Shown one piece after another: positions 21,086 through 32,349 of a DNA stretch of 64,000 nucleotides (the stretch's first letter is position 1; each line of letters begins with the position of its first letter). Location: positions 25,243,336 through 25,307,335 of the forward strand of contig OX155963.1 in NCBI GenBank assembly GCA_944548615.1, given 5' to 3'. The stretch comes from Micropterix aruncella (lineage: Eukaryota; Arthropoda; Insecta; Lepidoptera; Micropterigidae). The notes under the pieces were generated by a model. That model did no database searches, was not told the DNA's origin, and saw only the letters and a list, made by a program, of their open reading frames with translations. A program made the position numbers and the translations under genes.

Positions 21086-22460
21086 CACTGAGAGAAATAA
21101 TCTTCTGAAATTGGAAGATAGATACGTCCCTTTTGACTCAGAAGGAAAATTTCCATCTAATTTAAATGGATATTTTGAACTTTTTTTTCCATCCAAAATT
21201 ACCTTCCAAATATTTTCCGTCCAACTTTATCTTCCATTTCGAAAGGTTATACGTATACAAATTAATCTTCCGATTTCCTATTTCCTATCAAAATTATTTC
21301 CTTCCTCAATATCCTTCTGAGTCAAAAAGGAAGGTAAAATTCGGAAGGTAACTTTGCTTTCCATATTTCCTTCTGAACTGTCAAAAAGGAAGGAAAATTT
21401 GCAGAAGTAATATCCTCTAATTCCTTCTTATTTGGCAAATTACCCCCCAAAAAATCCTACCAACAAAGATGATATATTTGGATGGAATTGCATTTTCCTA
21501 CCACTTTTACTTCTAATTCCTAACTAAATGGAAGGCAATTATGGAATATTTTAACATGGACCTTCTGTTTATAGGTGGATATTCCGTCCGAAGCATTTTA
21601 GGACCTTTTGTTGCGGAAGGTTAATCTTCCCAAATCCCAAAAAAACCTTCTAATATGGACGGAATGTGTAATATTCTGCCTTCTAAATACGAAGGTTAAT
21701 CGCATATTTTCCTTCTAAAATTTAAAATTTCCTACCGTAAGAGAAGGTGCATTTAGTAGGAATAGTCTTCCATTTCAGTTGACTGTTTTAGTTTTACCTT
21801 CCAATATATACAGAATTTCCTTCTGATACCCACCTAGTATCAGAAGGAAAATCTGTGCCTTTTCCTCCCAATTTAGGAAGGCGATTCGAGGATATTCCTT
21901 CTAAGCAGAAGGTAATTCCAGTAGGAAAATATTTCCTCCCGTTTTTACATCCTGTTGTAGGTGATAACTCCTTTTGAATATCTTAATTATTCTCTCGCGG
22001 CAGAAAGGAAAAAGCAGACGGTAAGGTTTTGCTGCCATAATTACCTTCTATTGTAGGTAGTAATTTCATATATTTGGGAGGATTTGTTTATCAGAAAATC
22101 CGGATTCGCCATCTGATACAGAAAGAAAAAACGGAAGGTACTTATTCCTGCTGTAATTACGTTCTATTGTTGGCCATAAACCTAAATATTTTGAAGGTAA
22201 TCCATGTGAACATCAGAATTATTCATTTGCAACAAAAATATTCTTGATTTTAACCTTCAGCTGCAATGAATAACAGTTCGAATGGACAAGCCTTTCAAAT
22301 ATTTAGAATTACCACCTCAGAAAGTAACTACCGCAGGAAATTTATTACCCTTTGGTTTTCCTCTCTGTTGCAGGTGCAATGTGCATGTATGATTCGACGG
22401 GTCGGGCCTTCCAAATACTTTTGAAATTACCACCTAAAAATGAAAGTAAATATGAGAGAA
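21086..22460. repeat. Left subterminal repeat array of the CACTG transposon
   Basis: Dense, irregular direct and inverted copies of short GGAAGGTA / TTCCTTCT-type words, spaced about 25-60 bp apart, fill 1.4 kb inside the left terminus. At 22260-22470 there are two larger units of about 113 bp sharing TGCAAT, TTCGA, GCCTTYCAAATA and ATTACCACCT. In CMC-type elements such subterminal repeats are transposase binding sites; here that role is inference. Confidence 0.75.
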
Positions 22461-22479
22461 ACTATTACCTTCCATTTTT

Positions 22480-22960
22480 TTCAGTTACAAGATGATAATT
22501 TAGATATTCCAAGGGAGAAACTCACTCGAATGTCCTTCCTGCAAATAAATAAGGAAAGAGTTATGAAAGTACCCACTAAACGTATTCTGCAACCCACCAA
22601 ATACTTACACAATATTACTGTTCTCTTGATGAGTTTCTACATATCATATTAAACATACATTGGGATTAAAACAAAATGAAACAACTGTTAATATATGGTA
22701 TCATCATGAAATATGTATTAATCCAAAAACTACAACACTTAAGTATAAAATCTTTCCTGGGATTATTATTGTGCTGGTTTGAGAAGGATGAAGACCCGCA
22801 GTCAGTGGCATTTCTTTGTCGATTTCTTGCTGATGTAAAATTAGCCAGGGAATTAATGCTTTTGAGATTTTTTTTCTATGCAATACGTTCGGTATAACAG
22901 TTTTTAGCTCAAAGCCAGTGATGCCCTTCAGGTCGTCTACATTAGAATAACCATTTTCTG
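22480..22960. other. Possible coding remnant inside the CACTG transposon
   Basis: Just inside the left array, several frames stay open. A plus-strand frame at 22727-22897 reads SFLGLLLCWFEKDEDPQS onward, and a minus-strand frame over 22780-22960 reads SENGYSNVDDLKGITGFELK onward. Neither matches a family I recognise, and both overlap the same DNA, so at most one is real. This is where a transposase exon would be expected in an autonomous relative. Confidence 0.25.
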
Positions 22961-23325
22961 AAATGACATTAAAAAGAACATTATAAATAAATCATGACCT
23001 GTATTATTACCACAGGACAGGCGGCTATTTTTTGATTACGACATTTTGGCGCTGTACGCCACTGAGCTCAGTTACGATAGTCCTGAGAACTATACATGGG
23101 CAAGCCCATCACCCCACGGCGTTTCAACGAACTTTATCGCTAATCGCCCCAGAGTGAAATGTACAGAATTTTGACGATACACACCCGCTATCTAACTACG
23201 CCACGGCCTGTTAGAGTGAGAGACCGGGCAGCAAGCTGCACGGCGGGCTAGCCTCACCCCCTAACTCCCAGATTTGGTCGGATTTCTCCAGTCAAATAAT
23301 GCCTAATAATAAAAAGGTATTGGTA

Positions 23326-23917
23326 TATATGCAGTATAGGAACAAGTTCTACATTGTTGATTTTTTAACGTCACCCGACTATATTCACCACGTTAATTCC
23401 GAATCTGCAATAATATTTATTCGGACTCAATAAATAATCGTGATATAGGCATTTAAGGAAGTGTCAAACACCTACATTTCGGCAGTTTAAGTTAGTTTTT
23501 TTTAAACAATTCATCAACACCTAAATGACAGTAGGTTAAGTTAAAACATAAAAACTAATTTCAAAAATATATATATATTTAGGAATCAGCGTGGTGAATA
23601 TAGTCAGGTGAAATTTAAAAATCAACAAACTAGAAGAGGTACCTAAACTAGAATAATACCAAAAATAAAATTTATTCTTTTTTAAAACAACTAATCTAAT
23701 CGCTTCCGCCATATAGGTAGGTGTTCGTAATATAGGTATTAGGATAAAAACTAACAACCTACCAAAATGTATGGTTTTAACACTTTTGAAGTGCCTATAT
23801 CTCGCTTATTTATTGAATCCGAATAAATATTATTGCAGATTCGAAATCAGCGTGTTAAATATATACGGGTGACTTTAAAAAATCAACAATCTAGGAGAGG
23901 TTCCTATACTGCATATA
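23326..23917. mobile_element. Foldback MITE nested in the CACTG transposon (about 590 bp)
   Basis: The outer arms are reverse complements: ATATGCAGTATAGGAAC at 23327 and its complement ending at 23916. They continue through TTGTTGATTTTTTAA / TTAAAAAATCAACAA and ATTCGGACTCAATAAATAA-type blocks up to about 23470 and from 23775. A further partial arm copy lies at 23585-23660. No ORF. Confidence 0.7.
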
Positions 23918-23999
23918 TTAAATTGCTGCAAAATTGAGAGAGACACCGACAACGTTACTATTTTATATAACATAATAATAATTATTATTATATTTACTT

Positions 24000-25650
24000 C
24001 AATGCCTGGAAGCCGTCCCTGAATGTCCATTTAAACGTGAGTGGGCTTGTATTGCCTCCGATGCGCTAGATTTTGTGTAAATGCACTTTTCACAATCGAG
24101 TAAGAACCTGTCTTTTCCGAATAAACATTACTTTTTGACCGTTGACATTGATGCGCGCGCTTATTGCAATCACTCGTAATTACATCAATGTACTGATTTG
24201 CGAAGCTGGCCGGTCGCCGGATAGGGTCACGGCAGTCGGGACGTAAATCGATTACTCGGATGATCGATAAGTCTATTAACCTATGTATTATACAACCCAA
24301 CAAAGTCACTTTTGACTATGGGTCGACAAGAAACGGAGATACTAATAACATACATAATAAAATAAATGACGAAGTTTTATATCTATATAGTATTATTAAA
24401 CATCTATCTATAAAGTATATGCATATATGTATTATGTATGTATATGTATATGTATATGTGTATATCTATATATGTATGTATATATTATCTATTATATGTA
24501 TGTATATTTAAATATTATTTTATCACATACTGTTATATTATTATGTACCTACACATGATTTACTAAATAAAATATATTACTCTTATTCATTAGACACTAT
24601 GTATATAAAAAAATCATACCGTAAAACAAGTAATCTACACTAAATACATTTACAATAAGCCTACCGTAGTATAGGCGGGGCCTAATTAGGACGGCTTTGT
24701 AAACAAAATAAACTATATAGTTTTGATATACAAATTTGAATTTTAATTTTAAAAAATATATATAATTGTGATTATAAATGATGTCAATATAAAGTATCGA
24801 CAGTAGGTATTTACTAAAGTCTATTATATAGGTATGATAGGGCGGATATTTTATTTAGTGAGTGTACAGCGTCCAGCTTATTTGTATAGTCGCAACACAC
24901 CTAGGAAACCTTGCATGTTTCATCGTCACCACAAATAATTGAAGAGGTCGGGGCAATAACGGATCTAAGCCACAATTTTTGAATTTTCACGATTTTAGTG
25001 AAATGGCATCTGTAAAGAAGGTTTCAAACCAATATCCCCGTTGTACGGCTATTGCGCGACAGATGTCCTCACCAAGCTATAAATAACTTGTTGCTGGCTT
25101 GCAAACCAGTGGATTTTTTAAAAAACAAGAATATCATAAGCCACAACAGTCAACATGGCGACAGGTGTTCGAATATCATTAAAGCGAAAACAGCTGACTT
25201 ATAACGAAATAGACGGTATGGTTCAGGTTCGGATATTGGCTCTGACGATTCAGTAAACGATAGGGAAAATTCTCCACTAGTTCAAGTAAAAGTGATGAAT
25301 CTACACCAAAATAGATAAATAGACATTTTAGTGGCTTGAGTCCTTTTTATTGCAGGATATGTGGCTTGTCTGTTAGGATATAACAATTTTTTTTTTAAAT
25401 ATAAAGTGGCCATATAAAGCTCGTTTTGAATTTTTTATGTATAAAGAGCAAAATTCCCTACTGTTAATTTAATTTTACGCGTTATACGTTAATAATAAAT
25501 TGTAAATATATAGTTTAAATAACTATACTGCACGATTTCATAATAGACAAACTCAGTTTAATTCATATTTATTTATTGAACACATAAAACATTACACAGT
25601 TTATTTACAATAATACCTATGCATATTAGGCCTAACAAAACTTGTCATTA
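24000..25650. other. Interior of the CACTG transposon, unassigned
   Basis: 24000-24260 has moderately complex sequence with a 92-codon minus-strand ORF and no known domain. 24410-24500 is a TATGTA/TATATG microsatellite. The rest is AT-rich. 25155-25310 has a short acidic frame (SGSDIGSDDSVNDRENSP) that resembles the N-terminus of some transposases but is too short to assign. Confidence 0.35.
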
Positions 25651-25653
25651 TTA

Positions 25654-26065
25654 TTTTCAGGGGAGCTTCTGTACTTCAAATTAAACAAGGAAATTGTTTT
25701 TTTTTTAATTTTGGCTTTTTTTCTGAAAAAACATGTTTTTGTATATTAGGAAATTTTATTGTACAGTAGAATATTTCACATTAAAAACTGAGTGGAAAAT
25801 CATTTACAACTTTTTTTGATTTAAGTTTTGGTTACCTTGTAAAATATTTTTTTATATTCAACATTCGAATATTCAGGTTTTTTTTCTCAGTAACATAGGT
25901 CTAAATCAAAAAAGTTGTTGATGAATTTAAGGTTTTTTTTATGTATAATATTCTACTGTACAATACAATCTCCTAACATTCAAAAAAATGTTTTTTCATT
26001 AAAAAAATCTACATTAAAAAAACGATTTTTACATTTTGTTTGATAGACAGAAGCTCCCCTGAAAA
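25654..26065. mobile_element. 412-bp palindromic MITE with TA target duplication
   Basis: The ends TTTTCAGGGGAGCTTCTGT and the exact complement at the other side are flanked by TA (25652-25653, 26066-26067). Inner inverted blocks (ATTGTACAGTAGAATAT and ACAACTTTTTTTGAT with complements) make most of the element self-complementary. This fits Tc1/mariner-type non-autonomous elements. Confidence 0.8.
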
Positions 26066-26450
26066 TATAAGGACAAGAGTTGTTGTTAAACCTTATGTAG
26101 AGATTGTAGGTACACGCCGTATCTTACAATCTCTATGTTATATATAATATAATATCAAGGAACTGAAATCTTAAAGTAACTACCAATCCTTTCTTTGCAG
26201 TGACACTTTGTGATAGAATAGTGTCTTTTTTTAAATAAAAGCAGTTACTAATCTTAAAATTTCTTCAAATTGTGTAGCCGGTAGTTTCACAAATCTGATG
26301 GCTTCAGTAGACTTAATATTTGACAACTTATTATACAACTTTTCCCATAATATCAAGTAGTGCCTTACTCGCATCTTCCTCTTCTTTTTTTAATTTTCAT
26401 GGTAGCGACCACAATAGTCCCGGAAAGGCCTATTTTTGATGTTTGGATAG

Positions 26451-26670
26451 TGCAGGTGCCATAACGGTCTAGGTACTCGTGGCAAAATTACTTTGACGGA
26501 GCACACGCGAAACGTGTAACCAGAACGATAGAAGTCAAAGTACGCGGCAAGGGCTATTTTTTTATGTGCAGGTGCCATAACGGTCTAGGTAATCGTTGCT
26601 AAATAACTTTTCAGGAGAACACACGATACGTGTAGCCAGAACGCTAGAAATCAAAGACTGAGCTAGGCAC
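26451..26670. repeat. Tandem duplication, 116-bp period, two copies
   Basis: TGCAGGTGCCATAACGGTCT begins at 26451 and again at 26567. The units share downstream CGTGTA-CCAGAACG and AGAARTCAAAG blocks, with about 15-20% divergence by eye. Confidence 0.75.
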
Positions 26671-26684
26671 GATAGATAGGTTTC

Positions 26685-26970
26685 TAGTGAACATTAAAGT
26701 TGAAAAACATCTACGACTTTTTTTGATTCAAGCCTTGGTTGCATAGGAAAATATTTTTTTATTTAACTTTTGTATATTCAGGTTTGTTTTTCCCATTAAC
26801 AAACACCTATATCAAAAAAAGTTGTAGATGAGTCTCCACTTCGTTTATCACGTAGAATAATTTCTTATACAAAAGAATATTTTTAAACCCAAAAAAATGC
26901 TTTTTTATAAAAAAGTCAAAATGAAAAAAAAAATCTTGTTTAGTTTGATGTACAGAATCACCGCTTAAAA
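26685..26970. mobile_element. Diverged second copy of the palindromic MITE
   Basis: It shares with 25654-26065 the ACTTTTTTTGATTCAAG / ATATCAAAAAAAGTTGT inverted pair and a right end GTTTGATGTACAGAATCACC. It is shorter and more diverged, and its outermost ends are eroded. Confidence 0.6.
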
Positions 26971-27064
26971 ATATGCCTGGTCGTTTCTAACATCCTGTAT
27001 ACTGAAAAGTAAGAACCCATTTCGAGTCGATGTTTTGGGGTCGTTCGATATTAATGTGTCAGAT

Positions 27065-27265
27065 GGTACATCTCTAAGCCTGTATCTGCCCCGCAGTCAA
27101 ATTTAGTAGGATAAACGGGTAATTCCCTCGGATTGAGGAATCGGTAGGAAAAGTAAAAAATAGGTGGTACATCTCTAGGCCTCTCTTTCCCAGCCAGGCA
27201 TATTTAGAAGGAAAAACGGGTAATTCCATCAGATTGACGAATCGGTAGGAAAAGTAAAAAGATAG
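27065..27265. repeat. Tandem duplication, 101-bp period, two copies
   Basis: GGTACATCTCTA starts each unit (27065 and 27166). Both contain AAACGGGTAATTCC and end in CGGTAGGAAAAGTAAAAA. Confidence 0.75.
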
Positions 27266-27384
27266 GGTAATGTTTTCGAGCGTTTATGTACTTACAAAAG
27301 GTATGTACCTATAACTAGCGAAAGTCTGTCTGTCTGTCCGGTTTTGGATTCTAGTGGATCCGAACAACTTGGCGCTTGATGGCC

Positions 27385-27450
27385 TGCTTATGTGATCTTA
27401 GGTCGGCCCAACTCACGGGTCAGCTCCTATCCGGTAGCCTGCACTAAAGG
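27385..27450 (-). repeat. Short fragment of element X
   Basis: GGTCGGCCCAACTCACGGGT followed by a CATCC/TATCCGG block is the reverse complement of the 3' part of element X (compare 36470-36520). Confidence 0.5.
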
Positions 27451-27842
27451 GATTTAAGTTAGTTCTCGGAACTCGGAAGGTTGACAGTGATCTCTGAGTA
27501 TTATATCTCCCTGAGTATTATCTTCATTACTTTACAGATTACTTTTTTGAACGTTTTGCTATGGCTACTTTACATAACCCAATCAAGCGTTTTACATAAC
27601 CCAATCAAGGCAGCCCATGAAGACCACGCGTACACCCCTGACATGGAGAAATTCTTCAGAATATTTCGGTAATACTTCAGAACGCAATTGTAGCACACAC
27701 ACCGTTAAGGTGATGTATATGTAAACTTTGACAATTATATTTTTGGCAATATTTGAACCGTAGTGAAATAACAGATAGTGTTAGCCAACGGAAAAAAATA
27801 CTGTAACTAAAGGTATCTTTCTTAAGCACATAGCTATTTCAG

Positions 27843-28030
27843 ATTTTTCAAAAAAGAAGGTCAAGAACATGGGGTATAGGAAAGTCAGAAATTATGGTGT
27901 TAAAGCTATTCAAAATATTTTGCAAGAATACGAATCAGACGTGCGACTCTGCAGAGGCCAAAACATCGTGGACCAAGAAGCCGCAGAATTTGTCCTTAAT
28001 AAGGAAGAAGTTCGTGATTTTAAAAATTAA
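27843..28030 (+). CDS. Putative terminal exon inside the CACTG transposon
   Basis: A frame preceded by a good acceptor-like TATTTCAG (ending 27842) reads FSKKKVKNMGYRKVRNYGVK, then NILQEYESDVRLCR and DQEAAEFVLNKEEVRDFKN, with a stop at 28028-28030. The right subterminal array starts about 10-30 bp later. A compact, charged open frame placed exactly between the element's interior and its repeat array is what the last exon of an element-encoded protein would look like. I do not recognise the family. An internal ATG at 27869 would give a 53-aa peptide, but translation from an upstream exon is more likely. Confidence 0.35.
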
Positions 28031-28039
28031 CTTATAAGA

Positions 28040-31000
28040 TTTTAATTCGCAATGATATTATCATCTAATTTAAATAGATTTTCCAAATAAAATATCTTAT
28101 TTTGGACGGTTATCGTCAGCCAATTCTTCCATTTTAGATGGAAAAGGGTTTTATTCTTCACACTGGAAATTTGTTATTGTTTTAATTGGATAAAATACAA
28201 AAGAAAGTATATTATTCAGTTCTATTTTAGTAGGATCATCTATTGTTACTGAATATTTCTCCCTGACTTAATAGGACACAGATAATTCCTTCTAAAATTT
28301 CCGACTGAATCAAGAACCTGCTAAATTAAACGATAATAACTTAGAAGGGTATAATTGTTCCGTCACTCTTTAGTAGGAGTATTCTTCTGATTATATTCAC
28401 TACTGGTTTAGAAGGTAAGGTACCTTCTGAAATGGGTGAAGTTTTATTACCGTTGGGTGGTAATCGGTCACATTTTGCCTACTAATTATTTCCCGCTGAT
28501 TTTAAAGGTACATATTCTTCTATATTGGATGAAAATTTCACAAACGGAAGGTTAATCCGTTTTACATTTTCCTAAAAAACGGCAACAATCAATTTGGAAG
28601 GATATTATCGTTTAATTTGAAAGGATTCTCGTCACGATAGTCCGTCCACCTCTAATTTGGAAGGTTACCATCAGCTAATTCGTCCAGTTTAGATGGAATC
28701 GGAATGTTATTTTTTTTTGCTGAAAATTTCTCACTGTTTTAAAAGGTTAAATGTAGATGGAAAAATATTGTTCCGACCATTTTTAGTGGGAACGTTTTTT
28801 ATCACTGATATATCCAACCATGGCTTAATAGTATACAGATTATTCCTTCTAAAATTTCCGACCATTTCGAGAACCGGACAAATTAAACAGCACTAACTTA
28901 GAAGGAGTATAATTTTATTCCGTCACTATGTAGTTGGAATATTCTCCCGATGAATGTACTGGTTTAGGAGGTAAGTAACTCCTGAATTATGCGCACTTTT
29001 ATCACTTTTGGACGGTAATCGGTTACATTTTACCTATCAATTATTTCCCGCTGATTTTGAAAGTACATATTCTTCTATATTTGACGAAAATTTCACAAAC
29101 GAAAGGTTAATCCGTTTTAAATTTTCCTAACAAACGGCAACAATCAATTTGGAAGGATATTATGGTCTAATTTGAAAGAATTCTCGTCACGGTATTCCAT
29201 CCACCTCTAATTTGGATGGTTACCATCAGCTAAATCCTCCAGTTTTGATGGAATCGGGATGTTATTTTTTTTGCTGAAAAATTCTCACTGTTTTAAAAGG
29301 TTAAAATATAGATGGAAAAATAGTGTTCCGACCTTTTTGGTGGGAACGCTTTTTATTACTGATATTTCCCACTGGCTTAAAATGATACAGATTATCCCTT
29401 CTAAAATTTCCGACCATTTCGAGAACCGGACAAATTAAACGGTACTAACTTAGAAGGAGTATAATTTTGTTCCGCCACTATTTAGTAGGAATATTCTCCC
29501 GGTGATATTATCTACTGGTTTAGAAGGTAAGTTACTTCTGAATTGGGTGTACTTTTACACTTTTGGACGTTAATCGGTTACATTTTACCTACCAATTATT
29601 TCCCGCTGATTTTGAAGATACATATTCTTCTGTAATGGATAGAAATTTCACAAACGGAAGGTTAATCCGTTTTAAATTTTCTTACCAAACAGTTACAATC
29701 AATTTGGAAGGATATTATCGTCTAATTTGAAAGGATTTTCATCGCGATATCCCGTCCAAATATAATACCTCTAATATGGAAGGTTACAATCAGCGAATTC
29801 TTCCATTTTAGATGGAAAAGTGGTGTTATTTATCCCACTAAAAATTTCTTACCGTTTTAAAAGGATTAATGTGGAAGGAAAAATATTGTTCCGTCCTATT
29901 TTGGTGGGAATATTTTACTAGAAGGTGATTCCTACTTGGTATAATCCTTCCAAATAATTTCCTTCCCTTATTTCATTCTGTATTAGATGGAAAAAAAATA
30001 TTCCTTCCAAATATTGGAAGGAATTTTGCAGTTTTCCGATTCGGACGGTAAACAAGGAAGGAAAAGTCCTTCTTTTTGAAAGGAAACGCTTTTGGAAGGA
30101 CAAAATCAGAAGGTAAGTCAGGATATTTCTCTCAGTGTAGTTGGAATATTCTCCCGATGAATGTACTGGTTTAGGAGGTAAGTAACTCCTGAATTATGCG
30201 CACTTTTATCACTTTTGGACGGTAATCGGTTACATTTTACCTATCAATTATTTCCCGCTGATTTTGAAAGTACATATTCTTCTATATTTGACGAAAATTT
30301 CACAAACGAAAGGTTAATCCGTTTTAAATTTTCCTAACAAACGGCAACAATCAATTTGGAAGGATATTATGGTCTAATTTGAAAGAATTCTCGTCACGGT
30401 ATTCCATCCACCTCTAATTTGGATGGTTACCATCAGCTAAATCCTCCAGTTTTGATGGAATCGGGATGTTATTTTTTTTGCTGAAAAATTCTCACTGTTT
30501 TAAAAGGTTAAAATATAGATGGAAAAATAGTGTTCCGACCTTTTTGGTGGGAACGCTTTTTATTACTGATATTTCCCACTGGCTTAAAATGATACAGATT
30601 ATCCCTTCTAAAATTTCCGACCATTTCGAGAACCGGACAAATTAAACGGTACTAACTTAGAAGGAGTATAATTTTGTTCCGCCACTATTTAGTAGGAATA
30701 TTCTCCCGGTGATATTATCTACTGGTTTAGAAGGTAAGTTACTTCTGAATTGGGTGTACTTTTACACTTTTGGACGTTAATCGGTTACATTTTACCTACC
30801 AATTATTTCCCGCTGATTTTGAAGATACATATTCTTCTGTAATGGATAGAAATTTCACAAACGGAAGGTTAATCCGTTTTAAATTTTCTTACCAAACAGT
30901 TACAATCAATTTGGAAGGATATTATCGTCTAATTTGAAAGGATTTTCATCGCGATATCCCGTCCAAATATAATACCTCTAATATGGAAGGTTACAATCAG

Positions 31001-31344
31001 CGAATTCTTCCATTTTAGATGGAAAAGTGGTGTTATTTATCCCACTAAAAATTTCTTACCGTTTTAAAAGGATTAATGTGGAAGGAAAAATATTGTTCCG
31101 TCCTATTTTGGTGGGAATATTTTACTAGAAGGTGATTCCTACTTGGTATAATCCTTCCAAATAATTTCCTTCCCTTATTTCATTCTGTATTAGATGGAAA
31201 AAAAATATTCCTTCCAAATATTGGAAGGAATTTTGCAGTTTTCCGATTCGGACGGTAAACAAGGAAGGAAAAGTCCTTCTTTTTGAAAGGAAACGCTTTT
31301 GGAAGGACAAAATCAGAAGGTAAGTCAGGATATTTCTCTCAGTG
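28040..31344. repeat. Right subterminal repeat array with about 555-bp higher-order units
   Basis: Short TTCC/GGAAGG words recur throughout, organised into larger units. ATTATTTCCCGCTGAT begins at 28485, 29040 and 29595 (555-bp steps), then again at 30247 and 30802 in the duplicated segment. Each unit carries AATTTGGAAGGATATTAT, CCACCTCTAATTTGG- and GATGGAA-type blocks in the same order. The array ends at the right terminus. Confidence 0.85.
28931..31344. repeat. Perfect tandem duplication of 1,207 bp at the right transposon end
   Basis: 28931-30137 and 30138-31344 read identically wherever I compared them, and the 61-codon ORF translations inside them are identical. Each unit ends in the complete terminal repeat TATTTCTCTCAGTG, so the element has two right termini in tandem. 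The first is followed directly by internal sequence (TAGTTGGAAT). Confidence 0.9.
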
Positions 31345-31690
31345 TGGATGGTACGTTGAAATTTAACGCTTCTAATAAATCTGGTGAGTCTATCCCGCCG
31401 TTAAGACGTTTGTGCAGAAATATTAGGCTTCCGCACTCTCTCCTCTTTCTAAGAGTAAAAATCTTAAGATAATTTAAACGCTCTTTAAAAAAGTAGAGAG
31501 TGCGTGATAGACCGGTTTTATAAGTTAACATACGCGTATACTTCCTCTGCACATACTCTATCGCTTCCGAATGGACTTCATAGTATGGATTCCAAATTAT
31601 GGAACCAACTCCAGTTGGCTGCGTACTAGAGAATTATAAAGCAAATTAAAAGAGTTAAGATTTTTGAACGATTTAGTAACACTATATGGG
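31345..31690 (-). pseudogene. LINE-C reverse transcriptase, C-terminal region (upstream piece)
   Basis: On the minus strand this reads IIWNPYYEVHSEAIEYVQRK, YTRMLTYK, then RRECGSLIFLHKRLNGGIDS and LLEALNFNVPS, where it meets the transposon end. These are the thumb and C-terminal motifs of a Jockey/CR1-group reverse transcriptase. A frameshift lies near 31610. The continuation is at 20955-21085. Upstream, the central palm domain with the FADD box is missing; a MITE (31712-31985) occupies its place. Confidence 0.8.
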
Positions 31691-31711
31691 GTGTTTTTAC
31701 TACACGGCATT

Positions 31712-31985
31712 TTTTTAGTGGGTGACTCAGTAAGTACAACGAGGTAAGCAACTTTTAATAAAAACTTTTGAAAAAAATAAAAAACAAAAAATATATTTAA
31801 AAAAATAATAATTTTAATTTTATTTACTAGTATGTGATCACGAAGCGCTATCTCTAGCGGTAGGTAAAATGTCGCTAATATTGTTTATATACGCTATATT
31901 ACCTGCCGCTAGATGGCGCAGCGCGTTCAAACGCTTCTCAAACCTTTATTTACCAGTCAACTTTTACAAATTTTTAATTTAAAAA
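31712..31985. mobile_element. MITE M, copy 1 (palindromic core)
   Basis: This shares with 60250-60555 (inverted) an end of the type GGGTGAMTCAGTA and a self-complementary core, CTAGCGGTAGGTAAAATGTC facing TATTACCTGCCGCTAGATGG. Flanks are A/T-rich. It lies between two pieces of LINE-C, so it inserted into, or together with a deletion of, that LINE. Confidence 0.65.
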
Positions 31986-31994
31986 AAAAAACAA

Positions 31995-32330
31995 AAAACT
32001 ATTTTTTTTCCAATTTCAAGCCTTTTATTGTATATAAAGTGCAATGGCTGTACGATTTCTGTTGAACATTTTTTATTGAATAAAGGAGGGATTTCATCAT
32101 GACCTGGACCTTTACTATCATCTAACATTTTTAACTTGGTTCTAATATCTATTTTATTAATAATAATATTGCATAGCGAGTAATTAGCACTCGAAACACG
32201 CACACGTTGTTGAGTCAGTTGCACTGGGTTAGCATCAAAAACTGAGGAAAAGTATTCCGATAACAACTCGCTTATTCCGGATCCATCGGTGGCAGTTTTG
32301 TATTGAAAATACATAGTATCCGGTATACAT
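31995..32330 (-). pseudogene. LINE-C reverse transcriptase, N-terminal piece
   Basis: On the minus strand this reads ATDGSGISELLSEYFSSVFD, then LKMLDDSKGPGHDEIPPLF and FIYNKRLEIG. This is the start of a non-LTR reverse transcriptase domain, where a SKGPGxDxIP motif precedes the fingers. It is cut at about 31995 by the MITE. With 31345-31690 and 20955-21085 it makes one LINE copy in three pieces, with the palm region deleted. Confidence 0.75.
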
Positions 32331-32345
32331 AGTATCCTGTATACA
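32311..32345. repeat. 16-bp tandem duplication
   Basis: CATAGTATCCGGTATA is followed by CATAGTATCCTGTATA. Confidence 0.8.
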
Positions 32346-32349
32346 AATA

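Larger units (their letters stand above)
21086..31344. mobile_element. 10,259-bp CACTG-terminus DNA transposon inserted in LINE-C
   Basis: The ends are perfect 14-bp inverted repeats, CACTGAGAGAAATA, with the outermost bases at 21086 and 31344. TG flanks each side, a 2-bp target duplication. Removing the element and one TG rejoins the minus-strand LINE frame across the site (NFNVPS to RQLRQH), which independently proves the boundaries. CACTG ends, a 2-3 bp TSD and long subterminal arrays of short repeats in both orientations are hallmarks of the CMC (CACTA/EnSpm-Mirage-Chapaev) group, so I infer a relative of these. No full transposase ORF is visible. The interior (22.5-28.0 kb) holds younger MITEs and short coding-like remnants, so this copy is probably non-autonomous. 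Confidence 0.8.

Noticed and set aside
25155..25310. PiggyBac-type transposase N-terminus
   Set aside because: Only a short acidic stretch; no TTAA-flanked ends or catalytic motifs around it.
29918..31310. Two identical 61-codon ORFs taken as a gene pair
   Set aside because: They lie in the 1,207-bp tandem duplication of a repeat array and consist of translated repeat words.
28040..31344. CRISPR-like array
   Set aside because: Repeats are irregular, in both orientations, with no fixed spacers; the sequence is eukaryotic and the array belongs to a transposon end.
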